From positions 74,804,634-74,868,633 of the forward strand of contig CM066997.1 in the NCBI GenBank assembly GCA_033977485.1: a stretch of 64,000 bases of DNA, written 5' to 3'. A model generated the notes under the pieces. The model saw only the letters and a list, made by a program, of their open reading frames with translations, was not told the origin of the DNA and made no database searches. Each line of letters opens with the position of its first letter. The stretch's first letter is position 1. Both the position numbers and the translations under genes were made by a program. Below are positions 61,978 to 64,000 of the stretch, in pieces. This stretch comes from Hydrangea macrophylla. Lineage: Eukaryota; Streptophyta; Magnoliopsida; Cornales; Hydrangeaceae.

Positions 61978-64000
61978 TGTGGACCGTCCGTCGATCCGAG
62001 GTCCTGGCGCTTTCCCTCAATAGTGTCCTGGGAAGGATCCCAAGAAGCACACTTCAGGGAAAACTAGAACTTCCTCACGCAATCCTAGAGACAAAGACTC
62101 GCCACCTAATTTTTATCAAAAATTAGGAAACCCAAGTTTGACTCGCCAAAAATTGAATAAGGTTACTTGCCCTTCATTACCAGAAACTAGGTTCGGGGGT
62201 CTTGGTACGAGAGGGAAAGGAGCCCAAGCAGGACTAAAGCACCCCCTCCTCGCCCTAGCGAATGGTAGGCTTTGATTCAAATATCCTTGTTCTTAATTCA
62301 TAATTGATGTTGTTTCCTCAAATATACTATATAATATATACATGTCAAAAGGGAACATGTAAGGAAAATCATGTCAAGAAATTAAATCAAGTAGAAATCA
62401 GATGCACATGCAATACAAGATAGAGGTATACTTACAGTGGCTAGTCCTGCCCGGGATTAATGCAAATAAAGGAAACATGTCATGATATGCAAAAGGGAAC
62501 AAGAAGACTTACATTGGGATGACTCAAGCGGACTCGCAAAAGCAAAAAGAAGTAGAAACGTGTAATGCAATCATGAAACAATCCTAGATAAGATGTCTTT
62601 AACAAATAAGCATATAAACGGAGACTATCCTAAAGCAATTGTGTTGTTGAAAACAAAGTTGTAAACCTAGAAAAATTCTAAGAGAAAGGATAGAGAAGGT
62701 ACATGATACATGGGCACTAAGCCACATGTAGACGAGGCAAGATCATAAATTGAAGTCCGGATCTACGGCATTCAATTCTCTGCACTAAAGCACCAAAGAA
62801 TATCCAAGCATTGCGAAAACACAAGCAAATATATGACATGCATGAAAAGCAAGTGGAAAATGCCATCAATCAAATTTCCAGATTCAACTACCTCTAATGA
62901 ATCCTATCAAAAGTGATCTTAAACATGAGCTGGGTTAAAACCCTTTTACAGAATGTTAGATAAATGTCTTAGGGAACTTCCCCAAAAAGTAGAACCTCTT
63001 TACCATTTTTGTAGTGAGAAAAATAAGAGTTTTGGGAACATTGGATCAGGACTGTCCACTGTTCTTGTAAAAATCATAATTAATTCTACAAATATCATGT
63101 GAAGCTCTATTTGGTTTCAAAATAAAAATATTTCATTGTAGTTTATGAAAAAAATAATTCCATGGACATGTCATGACCTTAAGGTTTCTGAAAAAGTATT
63201 TTAAACAGACTCTGTTATTCTGGAAGTTTGGTATCATTTGACAAAAGAATGCAAAACCATAATAGAAGCATAATAGAAGTTTATGAATCATGTTAGTCAA
63301 GTAGATATAAGCTCTTTATCTCTCATCCAATTATCCAAGATGATTTCTAAACCAAGTTTTATTCATCAATTGTTGTTGAGTGATCAAGGTATGACCATTT
63401 TGTATACATAATCATAATTATAGTTAAACTTAGAAAATTCTAGAATAGTAGTACCAACTTCAAATGCTTAGAAAACGATCTTAACTCAATCGTATGCTCA
63501 CGATTTTACATCGGCATATAGATATATGTGTTAGGAATCATCCCCAAAAAGCGGAACATCGATAACTATTATATATTTTCTGAAATTCAAGCACAAAGAG
63601 ACTATGTTCAAATCTGTCAACCGATTTCTCAACAATTTCTAAAAATAGCATATGGACCCTAGAAGCTCTCAAAACGGACCGGATGAAAGCTAATTCATCA
63701 AAGTTTACCCAGAAAATTTGAAATCCATCAAACTATGGCTTTTGATGTGCCAAATCTCATGGACAAAACCTATCTATTTTGCTGAATTTTCATCTAGTTC
63801 ATTTTAAAGTGTGAGGAAAACATCTTAGGTGTTGATTGAAGCTTATTAGAGAGATCAAATTCATAGATCTACTTGACTATCATGATTTTCAATTAATTTA
63901 GCCCTCAAGTTCTATGTAGAACTTTAGATCATGGATCAAAGGGACTTACAAATATCATATTGGGGATGAAATTCAATATGAATTCTAGGTAATAGAGATT
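61978..64000 (-). repeat. E1 5' LTR, cut by the window edge
   Basis: It starts TGTGGACCGTCCG and follows the left LTR through 16740 and 19128-21070 without either solo-LTR insertion. About 1.45 kb more should lie to the right. Confidence 0.85.

Larger units (their letters stand above)
16650..64000 (-). mobile_element. E1: Ogre/Tat-like element without gag-pol, carrying one ORF; runs off the right edge
   Basis: The outermost nested element. The left (3') LTR is in three pieces: 16650-16740, 19128-21279 and 24024-25257 (about 3.48 kb in all). The PPT is at 25258-25275, the PBS at 61957-61974, and the right (5') LTR starts at 61978 and is cut by the window. The internal region (25258-25612 plus 53797-61977) has no gag, protease, RT or integrase. 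It holds one intact sense ORF (59508-60611), hairpin motifs shared with E3 and degenerate tandem repeats. The PBS and PPT match E3, so a related Tat element could supply proteins in trans. The two LTRs differ by several percent, so it is the oldest of the nest. Confidence 0.75.

Overview
The window reads as an intergenic, retrotransposon-packed stretch of a flowering-plant nuclear genome. It is AT-rich. It holds plant Ty1/copia and Ty3/gypsy (Tat- and Athila-type) remnants, a tRNA-type SINE, MITEs and plant-type short introns. No ordinary host gene was found. Nearly all coding sequence belongs to retroelements and most of it carries premature stops. The element names E1, E2 and E3 are mine.

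Left part (1-16424): a decayed Athila-like gypsy element (minus strand, 1 to about 5510). Next is a decayed copia pol with its LTR (5521 to about 10002), fused abruptly to a Tat-type gypsy gag/protease fragment (minus, 10003 to about 12690). Then comes gene-free DNA holding a MITE (14171-14454), a possible second MITE, and a SINE with a 14-bp target-site duplication (15375-15631).

Right part (16650-64000): a Russian-doll nest. The outermost element, E1, starts at 16650 and runs off the right edge. It has Ogre/Tat-like PBS and PPT, no visible gag-pol, and one intact sense ORF of 367 codons (59508-60611). Its left LTR took two solo-LTR insertions (16741-19122 with TSD CTAGA; 21280-24018 with TSD TGTGT). 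Its interior took E2 (25613-53791), a coding-free LTR element of the LARD kind. One LTR of E2 took E3 (26743-47839, TSD TACCC), a 21.1-kb Ogre/Tat-like element. LTR divergence falls from E1 to E2 to E3, in agreement with the nesting order.

E3 carries gag-protease-RT-RNaseH-second RNaseH-integrase on the minus strand (43317 to 36806). On the opposite strand, between pol and the 3' LTR, it carries two extra genes: a six-exon plant-mobile-domain (PMD) gene (31846-34022) and an intronless 332-codon ORF (34356-35354) homologous to the E1 ORF. The E1 homologue is in sense orientation, so this ORF has switched orientation between related elements.

The most unusual signals are non-coding: (a) a recurrent hairpin with arms CTACGT/ACGTAG, in single and tandem copies in both E1 and E3, with one copy showing a paired change to CTACTT/AAGTAG; (b) an array of about eight hairpins in the solo LTR at 17347-17770 whose arms change in complementary fashion from unit to unit; (c) 22-bp-spaced GC palindromes shared by the E3 LTR and the region upstream of its antisense PMD gene; and (d) a W-box array in the E3 U3. 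All family assignments are from reading motifs by eye, without database searches.
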